Positions 1 to 10,925 of a stretch of 64,000 bases of DNA are shown in pieces. A model generated the notes under the pieces. The model was not told the DNA's origin. It saw only the letters and a program-made list of their open reading frames with translations, and made no database searches. A program made the translations under genes and the position numbers. This stretch comes from Dasypus novemcinctus (taxonomy: Eukaryota; Chordata; Mammalia; Cingulata; Dasypodidae). Every line of letters starts with the position of its first letter. The first letter of the stretch is position 1. The stretch lies in contig NC_080677.1 of NCBI RefSeq assembly GCF_030445035.2, positions 157,605,169 to 157,669,168 on the forward strand. Direction: 5' to 3'.

Positions 1-559
1 AAAATAGTCATTTAGTTATGGGTGTCCTTTGAAATTTTTAAAAGGGTATCATGCTGAAGGTAGCCTTTTTTTGGTGGAACATTACTGAGTTATTATTCAT
101 ATTATTGACATTAATTTATGTAGCTATAGTTTGTTTATTTTCACTGCTGTAAAAACACTGTGTTAAATAAATATACCGCAATTTATTTATCCATCTTCCT
201 TCCAGATTTTTTTCCTTTTACAAACAGCGCTGCTGTGAACATTTTTGTATATGTCACTAGACATATACAATGTTACAAGTTTTAAAGTTTCTTTTAGATA
301 CACATCTTGCAGGAAAATAGCTACACATGTTACATGAATGTTCAACTTTGCAAGATAACTTTCCCAGCTTTTTCTACTTTCTTTTTCCTTTCTTTTTTTT
401 AACTTGTCCTTAAAAGATCAGAACTTTAACTTTGTCCCTTTCTCTCCTCACTATAAGGATTCCCTATCATACTGATATTGTAATGATGTTTTAACTCTGG
501 GTTATTATATATATAATATATAAAAACAAATACACATATAAATATATTTGCACTTTTTA

Positions 560-1310
560 TTTTATCTTTTTAAAATTTGTTTTGTATTATATTCATTTTT
601 ACAGTTATTTGATCATTATCACTTTCTATGTCTATTTGTTGTATCTCCTATATTTGTTCCTCTTCATATTTGAGTACTTTCTCTCAAATGGTTTTCAATG
701 TGGGTCTTTGTGTAACAATCCTTCTGAAGTCTTACACGTCTGATCCTATGGTCATCAAATGGAAATTTAACAGGATATAACATTCTAGGTTTAAAGTTTT
801 GTCCTGCAATGCACTGAAATATCACCTTACTGTCTTCTTGCATCTAGTGTTGATAATGGGAAGAGGAATAACATTGTTTGAAGTTCACCAATGTTTTCTT
901 CCATAGGATATCAGAATCTTATTTGTTTTTGATGTTCTTACATATTACTCTTCTATATCTAAGCTTTTTCTTTTCTCTCCTGTTTGGTACTCAAGGGACC
1001 TTTACAATCTGGAGTACTTCATATTTCTTTACTTATGGGAATTTTCTACATAGTTTATTAAAATACTTCCTTTTCTCCATTATTATTTTTTGCTTCTTCT
1101 GGTCTCATTTATCTGGATGTTGGGAATTCTACTTCTATCCTCTATCTCCTAACCTTTCTATTTTTCTATTATATTTCTTCTATAATTTCTATTTGCTTTT
1201 CACGAGGTTCTTTTTTATGGTTTTGCTTTTCTGTTTCTTACTGCCTATATTGTCCCTTACGTCTTTTAGCATATTGCTCTAATAATTTCAGTGGTGTCTG
1301 GTTTGTCATT
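560..1310 (-). mobile_element. Old L1 fragment (ORF1/inter-ORF region), antisense
   Basis: Read on the minus strand, bases around 740-850 resemble the L1 segment between ORF1 and ORF2 (the stretch with AGAAGACA, then TAGAATGTTATATCCTG). The plus-strand open frame of 134 codons at 878-1282 is very rich in F, L, S and Y because it is antisense to A-rich L1 coding DNA; it is not a gene. Bases 1-560 are AT-rich without a recognisable feature. Confidence 0.5.
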
Positions 1311-1539
1311 TTTCTTTAGAGATCACTGAACTCCATAGACATTTTACTATTTTGGCTAATGAGCTCATTTTCCCTGGGCCATCTTAGCAGGGATGCTGAG
1401 AAAGGGCTCACGAAGCCCGGACCCTGGATCCACCACCCCAAGTGAGTGCACGGAGTGAGAAATGAACCTTAGGGTAGAAATCCCAGGTACCATACAACCA
1501 AAATTAATTACCCTCCTTTGTCACCAAGAATACCTAAAG

Positions 1540-1715
1540 GTCAGGGCTTCTGTGTATTAGAATCACCTGGGGAGCTTTGAAAATGCTGATGCCCAGGCCA
1601 CCACCCAGATGAGTTAAATCAGAATCTCTGAGGGTAGCACCTAGGCATCTGCATTTCTTAAGTTTCCTAGGTATTCAAATGTACAGTCAAGGTTAAGATT
1701 GATGGCACTATTTTG
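1540..1715 (+). mobile_element. MER5A-type hAT-Charlie DNA transposon remnant
   Basis: The segment carries the typical MER5A string TTAGAATCACCTGGGGAGCT near its start and the CAGAATCTCTGAGG core in the middle. These short non-autonomous elements are shared by placental mammals. The rest of 1310-3190 shows no repeat or gene that I can name; the minus-strand open frame at 1989-2192 has no recognisable domain. Confidence 0.8.
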
Positions 1716-3202
1716 GTGGGGAGAGGTAGAGTAACTGTGGGGAGCTAGAGAATCCCCAGAGGCCCCCCAACTCGTCACGCACCACAGGTTTTGTAGCACC
1801 ACCACCCCTTCATTTAATTTGTGAATATCTGCACCAGTGGATTGGGTCTTTGCTTCAGGTTCCTAAAAGCAAGCAGTAAGGCAAGGATCATCCCTGACCT
1901 TTATTTCTTTCACACTGAACAGTCCAGAGGGAGACAGTTTGAGAACTGAAACGATAGCTATGGTGCCAGCATAATCCAGGGGCTCTGGCTATACCTGCCT
2001 CGCTGCTCTGCCTTTCAGAAAGTACTGCTCTTGGCCCCTGGTCCAAGAAAGCTTGAGATCAGGTTCACAGCCCGAGCAGGACACACGCAGGGAGGAAAGG
2101 CTCCTATTGGCCAGAACCCACTCACGTGACCACTCCAGCCTGACAAATGTAGATTTTATTCCGAGTAGTCCAGTTTTCAACAAGAACAACAAAATAGGAA
2201 TTCTATCATAATAGGAAGAGGGGAGAGTAGAAATTGGAAGACAGCCAGCATTCTGCCTCCATCCACTAGTTTAAACCCTGACTCCACTTCTGGTGCCGTT
2301 TTTATTCCAACTTTTTCCTGAATTCGTTTAAAGGAATTAAGAACAGGGAACCCATTTTACTTAAATCTCCCTAAACGTTTTACACGGCCCAATCAAAATT
2401 GTGCTCTTAAAATGGGATATTTAAGAACAACCACCACCACCACCGAAAAAAAAAAAAGACATTTATTCATTGGGCAAGAGGGTCCAACAAAAAAAGCAGG
2501 GTGTGCGCCACACCAGAGGACTGGAGTTTAGTCTTTTAATGCTTTCCCACCCCCTTTTGACTTCAGAATGGCCTGCCGCTCCCAGGCTTATCTCCTATAA
2601 TGTGTTTCAATTAGAATAGAGGCTTATCTCTCATTGGTTATCTAAAAACCTACTCGTTAGGACTGGATCTATTCCTTATAGGCTCAACAGTTTTACCTAG
2701 CCTAAGGAAACAAAATAAAATAACTAGGAGCTAAAATGTTTTTGCGTTCCAGTCAGCCATGACTGGACAAGTATTTCACGTGAATTTTTTTCTCACAGTG
2801 CTTGTAACTTGTGTATATATTGGACACGTGGTCACATTTCCATAGCTCTTAAGGTGAAGTAATCATAAATAAAGCTTCCTGCATAGGGGAGGGGACTTGG
2901 TTTGCCCTGTTCCCACAGGAAGAAGGTCTGAAAGCATGAGTGTACATATGTGATATCAGAGGAAAAGTCTTAAAACGCAGCCCTAAACGTTAACAGCGGT
3001 TTGCTGTGTACAGAACACTAGGGGATAGAGATCAAGGATATCCTATAGCAGGAATGTGGGTGTCATGGGCCAATCAGCCCAGGACAACGTCATTTCTGTT
3101 TTTTATACTGTTGTTTTGTTTTTTATTTGCTTTTCTTGTCACCATGTTCCTGGTGCCAGTACAGCATTCCAATAGTGTACAAGGAAATGTGGCTGTGATT
3201 TC

Positions 3203-3628
3203 TACTTGTTTTTGATTTTTTAATTTATTTTTTATTTATTTCTCTCCCCTTCCCCCCTCCCCCAGTTGTCTGCTCTCTGTGTCCATTCACTGTGTGTTCT
3301 TCTGTGACCGCTTCTATCCTTATCAGCAGCATGGGAATCTGTGTTTCTTTTAGTTGCGTCATCTTGTGTGTCAGCTCTCCGTGTGTGCGGTGCCATTCCT
3401 GGGCAGGCTGCACTGTCCTTCGCGCTGGGTGGCTCTCCTTACGGGGCGCACTCCTTGCGCGTGGAACTCCCCTACGCGGGGGACACCCCTGCATGGCACG
3501 GCACTCCTTGCACGCATCAGCCCTGCGCGTGGACCAGCTCCACACGGGTCAAGGAGGCCTGGGGTTTGAACCGTGGACCTCCCATGTGGTAGGTGGAAGC
3601 CCTATCCATTGGGCCAAGTCTGCTTCCC
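3203..3628 (-). mobile_element. tRNA-derived SINE (DAS-III-like)
   Basis: This is a full-length antisense copy: T-rich tail at the left, tRNA-like head at the right ending at GGGAAGCAGACTTGG on the minus strand. The head carries pol III A-box-like TGGCCCAATGG and B-box-like GGTTCAAACCC. Target duplication TGTGATTTC lies at 3194-3202 and 3629-3637. The G+C-rich body gives several spurious open frames in both directions at 3225-3633. Confidence 0.9.
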
Positions 3629-3639
3629 TGTGATTTCAA

Positions 3640-4590
3640 ATTGTATCTTTGCATTGGTGTGAACCAGTCATATTGCTGAGAAGTTTAATGATAAAAAGAC
3701 TTCGTGTACCTTGACTTTTTGTTAGGTGAGAGTATTCATCACTTTCTGTTTGCTTTTTTCTTTGCAATTGTTGGGCTGATGCTGTGAAAATAAATCCAAG
3801 TAAATTTGGCCCCATTTCTTCCCTTTTCTGTTTTTTTATCTCAACAATGCAGGCCCCAGAGACTTGGGATTCCCAAATAGGAAAGAATCCACACTCTTTA
3901 AAGAAGTCACAGATAAGGGAAGAGTGACAGGGAAGAACCACTTGCTTTTCCTCCCAGCACCACCATTATTAGGCTCTAAATTCTCTATGATCCACAGCAT
4001 AAAACCAGGACCAATACTTCCAGACCAGCCCTTAGAACGTTGTCCCACCACCCAGAATCTCCTGTTCTCAGTTCCAAAAATACTGAACTGCTTTCTCAGA
4101 AAAGGAAGAGACCTGTGACTCTCCCACATCTTCCTTCACTTGTTCCAAATACTAATGTATGCAGCAGGAATTCCATGAAGTTTCTGGAATGTAGTTGGCA
4201 TTGTTTCTCAATTGAAGAGATATCTTCTTTTGTCCCCAGTATATTTCTTTTGTCTTCCTTTTGAAAGGAATTTTTGAGTCAAGAATGGGAATCAGTAATG
4301 TGTAAACTTGCTCTTATACGTCCATATTCCTTGGCAACCTGAGTTTTCTAATTTCCTGAAATTATTCTGTATTATTTGTGTAATTTTAAAATATTAATGC
4401 AGCCATCTAAATTTCATCCTAGTTTTTACCAATCAACCAATCATATAATTCTTGGGTTTATGAAATATACCAGAATGACATTAGCTAAGTTGTAATTTGT
4501 TTAAATAGAGCCTCCTTTGCTCCTTTTACAATTAGCATGACAATTATACGAGTCAACCAGAACACACTGATGCTTAGGAGAATATGGGTG
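3640..4590. other. No recognisable gene or repeat
   Basis: This is about 950 bases of AT-rich DNA. Overlapping short open frames on both strands at 3836-4264 show no known domain. It may be unique RAB18 flank sequence or very old repeat. Confidence 0.4.
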
Positions 4591-4606
4591 AAAATGATAC
4601 TATTAA

Positions 4607-6330
4607 ACCCCAATTTATTTTTACTTTATTTTGGTTTTTCTAAATTAGTATGTATTCTATTTCTAATCTTTAAACCTATCATTACTATTTCATTTTCCCA
4701 TTAATTGAATTTGGCAATATAATAGACTTCATTTTTTAAGAAATTTTGGACCACAGAGGGATTCAGCTATGGCAGGGGAGGAATGCTGGTGTGGGATGTT
4801 ATTGATGGGGGACACATGGTTGGGAGGAGTTATCCAGGGCATGTACATAGGGTATATAAATATGTTCATATATTAGTTGGATATTTTCATAGTAGTTACA
4901 GTTACAAACGACAACAGAGGAATGCTGAGTTCCTAGCCAGGGGAGCTCTGTCACATTCCCCAATGGAACAGCAACAATCCCCCAAATGCAAGGGCAAAGA
5001 CCAGTGAAGAAGGATTGTCCAATGATGAGCACTTGACACTGATGACTATACTTATAAGCCTGTGTGCCTGAAATTTCAACTAGGCCTAGACCTGCAGGGT
5101 ACCTAAGAGTTACCTCCTGAGAGCCTCCATGTTGCTCAAATGTGGCCACTCTCTAAGCCAAACTCAGCATGTAAATGCATTACATTCCCCCCATTGTGGG
5201 ACATGACTCCTGGGGATGAGCCTCCCTGGCGCTGAGGGATTACTACCAATCACTGACTGGTGATTCAACTAGAAAAAGACCTTGAATAAAAGGGGGAAAT
5301 GGTAAAGACAAATGAATTTATATGGCTAAGAGTCTTCAAAAAAGAGTCAGGAGGTCATCAGGAGGATCCCACAGACAGCCAAAGTAGATGCAACCCCAGT
5401 TACTGATGCTCCTGAGGGCTACAGAGACACACAGGTCCTATGGTCATGACAGATGGCTCTGGAGTTCAGTGCCTTGCCAGTGGGCCCTACTTTGGAATTT
5501 GTGTTCCTGAGTGTGATGGAGTTGGACTCAGATGTGACGTTTCTACACATGCCTCTTCTGTCACTTTTTACTTAACCTGTGGTTGGTGCTGGGGTTGGTG
5601 TATATTCAGGAAACTTGAATCTCTGAACTGGCCATGTGCCAGCTGGGCCCTGAGCCTTAGCAGAGTTGTAACTGCTACTCTCTGGTTCGTTGGACTTACC
5701 CAGGTCAGCTAACAAGGAGGTGAAGATGGTCAACCACCACACCAGGGAACTGAGAGTGCCTACAACTCCAAGCAGGAGAATCACATCCATCAACCATGTG
5801 GGATCTGAGCCCTCTCTTGATATAGAGGTGGAGTGGACATCACCATCCCAGGGTCCACAGGATAGAGGAATAAAATATGGATTAGAGTGGACTTACTGGT
5901 ATTCTACTATAGAACTATTGTTACTAGTAATGGAAGAAACTGTAGTATTGATCTGGAGAAAGTGGCCACGATAGTTGCTGAGGGCAGGCAGAGGGAAGAA
6001 GAGATGTTATGTGGGGCCATTTTCAGGACTTGGAGTTGTCCTAAATGATATTGCAGGGACAGACGCTAGACATATATCCTGCCATAACCCACTGAACGTA
6101 CTGGGGGAGAGTGTATACTACAATGTAAACTATATTCCATGTAGGGCAGCAATGCTCCAAAATGTATCCACCAAATGCAATGAATGTGCCACAATGATGA
6201 AAGAAGTTGTTGATGTGGGAGGAGTGTGGGGGTGGGGGGTGGGGTATATGGGAACCTCTTATATTTTTTAATGTAACATTTTTTTGTGTTCTATGTATCT
6301 TCAAAAAAAAAAAACAATTAAAAAAATTTT
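4607..6330 (+). mobile_element. Repeat A, longest copy (A-tailed non-LTR-type element)
   Basis: A 1.72 kb element ends in a G-rich tract (6216-6245), then TTTTTTAATGTAACATTTTT and an A-tail from 6303. It is bounded by a perfect 15-bp target duplication AAATGATACTATTAA (4592-4606 and 6331-6345). A-tail, 3' G-rich tract and long target duplication fit an L1-type 3' UTR or a non-autonomous element moved by LINE machinery. Related copies occur at 18303, 24151, 32029 and 45968. It has no long ORF; open frames at 4783-6304 are random. I infer a xenarthran L1-related family but cannot name it. Confidence 0.75.
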
Positions 6331-6345
6331 AAATGATACTATTAA

Positions 6346-7339
6346 GTTTTGATTCTATTCTAAGGCATTCTCCTGAATTTAAATCCCAAGTTATTATAAA
6401 CAGAGTAACAGCCTCAGCACTTAGAGTAACATCTGGGTTTTGTTTAAAATATTTCCTTAATTATAATCAAATTTTTTTTGCAATTTTAGGGATTTGTGGT
6501 GTTGTCATTATTGGTTTCCCATGAAAATACCTCACTTTTGTTTTCTTATATGACATTTTTGTGTTTCTGGGATGCAGAGCTAAAAAACAATGTGGTGGCA
6601 ATGGCTCTGGAAATCTTGTCTTCTTATTTTGTTCTTGTTTGTTTGTTTTTTATTTTTGCTCTTTTAAATTTTGTACCCAAATATTACCTTCTTTAATTTT
6701 CTTTTAGGGATAGATCCTTTAAAAAAATGAAATAAAATCATGCAGAAATAAAAGTTGCCAAAGATGAAGGAAACCCAATGAATCTTGAGGAAAAATTTTC
6801 AAAAAACAAGCGAATTTTCTGGGGGATTTACTTCCCCCTGAAATGTAGAAACTCTGAACAAAATAAGAGCTATATAAACCCAGGGTGGTGTTCTGTGATG
6901 CTCTTCTGCTTTTCTGAGAGACTGGAAACAAAGCCCAACTAAGCCAGCATAGCAAAATCTCTCAGGGAACCACAGTGGAGAGATCAATTTTGAATTTAGG
7001 ACTTCACATATGATTTCAAACTAAAGCCTTTCAAATTATAGAGAATTGACCAAATCCTGGTCTCATTTTGACCAAAAAATAAAAGAGCAGAAAAATAATA
7101 TAGTATCAAGATATGATCTCAATGATAAGGTGACTCCAGTGTTCACACAATGTAAAAGAAGGAAAGGAAGTGTAAAAAAGGAACTAGTGCTAAAACGGGC
7201 CACCCTGGGAAGATGAGATAATCATACTCATATAGTTGCAAAAAAAATGTTCAAGAGGTGGTACTATAGTCATATATTCTGTGTCTTATTCCTTGAAGTA
7301 GTTTGAAGTTGAAACAACAAGCAGAATAAATATAAAACA
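6346..7339. other. AT-rich DNA without a gene, probably old LINE-derived
   Basis: No domain-bearing open frame is seen. The A-rich composition from about 7030 runs smoothly into the L1 ORF2 fragment at 7340, so the right part is probably the inter-ORF region of that same L1. Confidence 0.35.
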
Positions 7340-7738
7340 AATCACAAAATGGTAGGCATTAAGATAACTATATCTATAATCACCTTAAATGTAAATGGAC
7401 TAAATACTCTAATTAAAAAACAGAAATTACCAGACTTGATTAAAAAAGCAAAATCCAAATATGGGTTTTTGTAGTCAGAACACTTCAGACAAGTACTCTA
7501 AAAATTGCAAACTCACAAGTTCTCTAAAAAGATACGTGCACTTTAAATATAAATACACTGATAGATTGAAAGTAAAAGGATTGAAAAAGATATAGCATGA
7601 AATTAAAATTCTGAGATAAAGCAGAGATAAAGTGGAATGTTTCATAATAATAAAAGCGTCTATTAATCAATCAGAAAAAATCCTAATGAGAGCCACCAAA
7701 AAAAAAAAGGATGAAGCAAAACTGGTAGACCTACAAAG
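7340..7738 (+). mobile_element. Old L1 ORF2 endonuclease fragment, left part
   Basis: The conceptual translation from about 7345 gives the start of L1 ORF2 (a TLNVNGLNTLIKKQKLPDLI-like run at about 7377-7441), then an RLKVKGLKKI-like run near 7565. Many stops are present. The same ORF2 resumes at 9181 after a later insertion, so the two parts were once one element. Confidence 0.75.
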
Positions 7739-7859
7739 CCAGCTGCGCCCTCTAACTCTACCCCAAACACCTACTGCTAGGGGGAAGGCAGGCCAGACAC
7801 CCCTTAAGAAATCTTGTCTGTTTTCATTTCCTGAGTTTCTCCCTATACAATAACTAAAA

Positions 7860-8570
7860 GCGAAACACCTCTTCTTGTACCCCTCTTAGCTGTCTTAAAC
7901 ATAACCTCCACCATGGAAAACTGGGATTGGCAATTTATATCAAACCCCATTATCTATTACAATCTCTCCCTAGAGCTACCAGCAGAGAAGAAACTAGCTG
8001 TGCCTTAGAAGCTCTCAGACAGCAAATGGATTTTCTTGCTGCTGTGGTACTGAAAATCGCAGAGCCCTGAACATACTCATAGCAGCAGGGGATGGGGGCA
8101 GTGTGTATTTCTCAAGGAAAAATGCTTTATACATATATATATATTATATTTATAATGCTCTATAATATATATTTATATAAATTGCTCCAAAATAGTCCTA
8201 GACAGCATTCAAAACCTGCAAGATAAAGCCCACCAACCTCAGGGGGATGGAGCCTCTGAAGGCACCTGGCCTTTTTCATGCCTGTGATCCAGTATGTCAT
8301 AGCTGGCCTCCTTTGGGACCCACTTACCACCATCTTCTTTATCCTTTTAGGTGGGTCATATATCTTCAAAAATTCTAACTCAGTTTATTTCTTCCAGAAT
8401 CAATGCCTTCCAAAACAAGGTATTAGTCAGGCTGGGATTTAGGCCAGTTCCAACCACAGTGTTGGACCCCTCTTCCCTCAACCTCAATAGAATAGCCAGA
8501 GAGGTTTATGCCCTGTCAGGCAGGGACTACTGCCCTCACGAGCAGGAAGTAACTACAGAAGAATGATCAT
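7860..8570 (+). pseudogene. Broken retroviral env (transmembrane subunit) remnant
   Basis: The transmembrane-subunit portion of a retroviral envelope gene. The fusion-peptide-like stretch, ectodomain heptad region and tail can be placed in order, but they lie in different frames with stops between them. An AT-rich microsatellite-like run at about 8135-8180 interrupts the ectodomain. The 72-codon open frame at 8351-8566 is the membrane-proximal end and tail. No gag or pol is present upstream. It cannot encode a functional Env. Confidence 0.7.
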
Positions 8571-8620
8571 CACCCCGCAGCACCCCCTTAAGAATAAGGA
8601 TGTGGACTCTCTGAGGGGGG

Positions 8621-9170
8621 TGTTGAAGCAGGTTAGTACAGGGTAATGGAGGAGATGATGGGCCACAACATGGCTGGCAGACAATATGGCCGGCAGACAA
8701 CAGGGCTGGCAGACAATATGGCCGGCAGACAACAGGGCTGGCAGACAATATGGCCGGCAGACAACAGAGCTGGCAGACAATATGGCCGGCAGACAACATG
8801 GCCAGCAGACCTCATGGCCAGCAGACAACATGGCTACAAGACCTTACTGGGACCTTGAGTTTAACCTTGAGGTCCCAGTTTCTCTTTCCGGGACCTCCCC
8901 TTGGCCCTGGACATTCCAAAAAGGCCTCACCATTGGCCCCCACCATAGGGGGGTTAATCAATAACCATGGGGGCCCATCCCCTTATCATTAGCAGTACTC
9001 TAAAAATTGCAAATTAACAGTTTAAAAGGTAATCACATGAGGCAGAGCTCACACTTTCTACCTAGAGGAGCCCACACCAAATGTTGGTGTGTATTTCCAT
9101 CTTTCTCTCTCATTTTTCAGCAAGCTCTGTTCTTTTCCCCATTTCCCAAATAAATTCTTTTTACTGGCCT
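8621..9170 (+). mobile_element. ERV LTR (U3-R part) with tandem repeats
   Basis: The LTR is inferred to begin at TGTTGAAGCAGG directly after the run GAGGGGGG (8613-8620), a polypurine-tract-like primer. It contains the 16-bp tandem array at 8670-8845 and the poly(A) signal at 9149-9154. It lacks U5 because the copy came from a polyadenylated RNA. No clear TATA box was found. Confidence 0.65.
8670..8845 (+). repeat. Eleven tandem 16-bp repeats within the LTR
   Basis: The units start at 8670 and recur every 16 bases. The two main forms, ATGGCTGGCAGACAAT (or AGGGCTGGCAGACAAT) and ATGGCCGGCAGACAAC, alternate for the first eight units, so the higher-order period is 32 bp. The last three units (8798-8845) are diverged. 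The array produces cysteine- and alanine-rich spurious open frames in all reading directions. Tandem repeats in a retroviral U3 often act as enhancers; that is inference here. Confidence 0.95.
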
Positions 9171-9180
9171 AAAAAAAAAA

Positions 9181-9647
9181 GAAAAGCCTGATAGACCTAA
9201 ACAGAGAAATAGAAAAATCCATAATCTTATTTGAATTTTAACCCCATTCTCAATAACTGATAGAGCTAAACAAAAAATCAGTAGGGATACAGAAGATTTG
9301 AACTACACTATCACCCGTCTTGACCTAAATTGCTATTTACAAAGGATTATCTCCAATAACTGCAGAAACATATTCTTTTCAAGTGCACATAGCATTTTCA
9401 CTAACATACATCATATATGCTGGACCATAAAACAAAGTTCAATACATTTTAAAAGACTGGAATCTTACAGAACATATTCTCTGATCACAACAGAATTAAA
9501 TTACAAATTACAAAAATATATGCAAAATTTCCCCATATATTTGGAAATTAATACACATCTAAACAATTTACAGGTCAAAGATGGATACATCTTCCTCCAT
9601 ATTCTGTCATGAAGCCATCAAATTCTCCTTTTTATAAGACAATTGCT
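9181..9647 (+). mobile_element. Old L1 ORF2 endonuclease fragment, right part
   Basis: This continues the L1 at 7340-7738 after the ERV copy. Translation shows L1 endonuclease-domain similarity, including an NYTITRLDLN-like start at 9300 and a FKRLESYRT-like run at about 9447. The open frame at 9298-9612 (104 codons) is part of this dead ORF2. Confidence 0.7.
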
Positions 9648-10055
9648 GGGAAGCGGACTTGGCCTAGTGGTTAGAGCGTCTGCCTACCACATGGGAGGTC
9701 CGTGGTTCAAACCCCGGGCCTCCTTGACCCATGTGGAGCTGGCCCACGTGCAATGCTGATGCTCACAAGGAGTGCCGTGCCACGCAGGGGTGTCCCCCGC
9801 GTAGGGGAGCCCCACATGCAAGGAGTGCGCCCCATAAGGAGAGCTGCCCAGTGCAATAAAAGTGCAGCCTGCCCAGGAATGGCACCGCACACACAGAGAG
9901 CTGACATAGCAAGATGATGCAACAAAAAGAAACACAGATTCCCAGTGCCACTGATAAGGATAGAAGCAATCACAGAAGAACACACAGCGAATGGACACAG
10001 AGAACAGACAACGGGGGGGTCACAGGAGGAAGGGGAGAGAAATAAATAAATAAAT
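9648..10055 (+). mobile_element. tRNA-derived SINE (DAS-III-like)
   Basis: The head GGGAAGCGGACTTGGCCTAG carries A-box-like TGGCCTAGTGG and a B-box-like GGTTCAAACCC. The body ends with an (AAAT)n tail. It inserted into the old L1 at 7340-9647. Confidence 0.9.
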
Positions 10056-10080
10056 GTTACAATTTTATAAAATTGTCTTA

Positions 10081-10473
10081 GGGAAGCAGATGTGGCTCAA
10101 CTGATAGAGCGTCTACCTACCATATAGAGGGTCCGGGGTTCAATACCCAAGGCCTCCTGACCTGTGTGATGAGCTGGCCTATGCACAGTGCTGCCGCATG
10201 CAAGGAGTGCCATGCCATGCAGGGGCGCCCCCGTGTAAGGAGCCCCACGTGCAAGGAGTGTGCCCCACAAGGAGACCTGCCCCGCATGAAAAAAGTGCAG
10301 CCCGCACAGAGCGGCGCCGCACACATGGAGAGCTGACACCACAAGATGACGCAACAAAAAAGAGACGCAGTTTCCTGGTGCCACCTGACAATGCAGAACA
10401 CACAGTGAATGGACACAGAGCAGACAACAGGGAGAAGAAGAAAGAAAGAAATAAAATAAATCTTTTTTAAAAA
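10081..10473 (+). mobile_element. tRNA-derived SINE, second subfamily
   Basis: The head differs from the neighbour (CAGATGTGGCTCAACTGATA, and CATATAGAGG in place of CACATGGGAGG). Flanking TGTCTTA occurs at 10074-10080 and 10474-10480. The differing head and body show at least two SINE subfamilies in this locus. Confidence 0.88.
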
Positions 10474-10639
10474 TGTCTTATGTGACTGTGGGGATGCATG
10501 AGTCCAAATTCCATAGGGCAGGCCACAAATTGGGAACTCTGATGAAGTTTTTTGATGAATTCCCCAGGAGAAGATGGCTGGCTGAAGTAAAGATGGAAAT
10601 TCTCTCTTCCTACTGCTGAAATCATCACTTCTCTTTTTT

Positions 10640-10925
10640 TATTAAAAAAAAAAGCAGTTCTATTGAGATATATTCACATACCATACATTCCATCCAAAGT
10701 ATATAATCAATGGCTTTCATTATAATCACAGTGTTGTGCATTCATCGCCACAAAAAATTTTAGAACAATTTCATTACTCAAAAAAACTCCACACGCCTTA
10801 GCAGTTATCTCTCAATCGCTCTATCCTTCCCCAGTCCTACATAACCACTAATTTATTTCTGTCTTCATAAATTGGAATCATACAATATGTACTACTTTGT
10901 GTCTGGTTTCTTTCATTTTTTGCCC
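10640..10925 (-). mobile_element. L1M-type 3' UTR fragment, antisense
   Basis: The T/A-rich start followed by ATTGAGATATATTCACATAC and, near the right end, GGAATCATACAATATGTACT is the antisense form of an ancient placental L1 3' UTR. Confidence 0.7.

Larger units (their letters stand above)
7739..9180 (+). mobile_element. Processed (retrotransposed) copy of an ERV env-LTR transcript
   Basis: The left part (7739-8570) is a decayed gammaretrovirus-like Env: in order, a hydrophobic fusion-peptide-like stretch (about 7885-7930), the heptad/immunosuppressive-like region near 8005-8090, and a cytoplasmic-tail-like open frame at 8351-8566. The copy is split by frameshifts and stops. It is followed by a G-run polypurine tract and an LTR at 8621. 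AATAAA at 9149 is followed 17 bases later by a pure A-tail (9171-9180), where transcript cleavage would occur. Related direct repeats of about 22-25 bp flank it (7714-7738 and 9181-9206), and the host L1 ORF2 continues across it. These marks indicate LINE-mediated insertion of a viral RNA, not a provirus. Confidence 0.75.

Noticed and set aside
878..1282. 134-codon open frame with a membrane-protein-like composition
   Set aside because: It is the antisense of A-rich L1 DNA, which always yields F/L/S/Y-rich frames. It has no signal-peptide logic and no gene context.
4783..6304. Several open frames of 60-116 codons on both strands
   Set aside because: They fall in repeat A, are not conserved between its copies, and show no domain.
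8536..8831. Cysteine-rich repeat proteins on both strands
   Set aside because: They are read-through of the 16-bp tandem array in the LTR. A 16-bp unit rotates through all frames, so long open frames appear without coding selection.
8670..8845. CRISPR-like array
   Set aside because: The repeats are directly adjacent with no unique spacers, and this is mammalian DNA.
9648..9725. tRNA gene
   Set aside because: A- and B-box-like sequences are present, but this is the head of a SINE repeated many times and no intact cloverleaf can be drawn.
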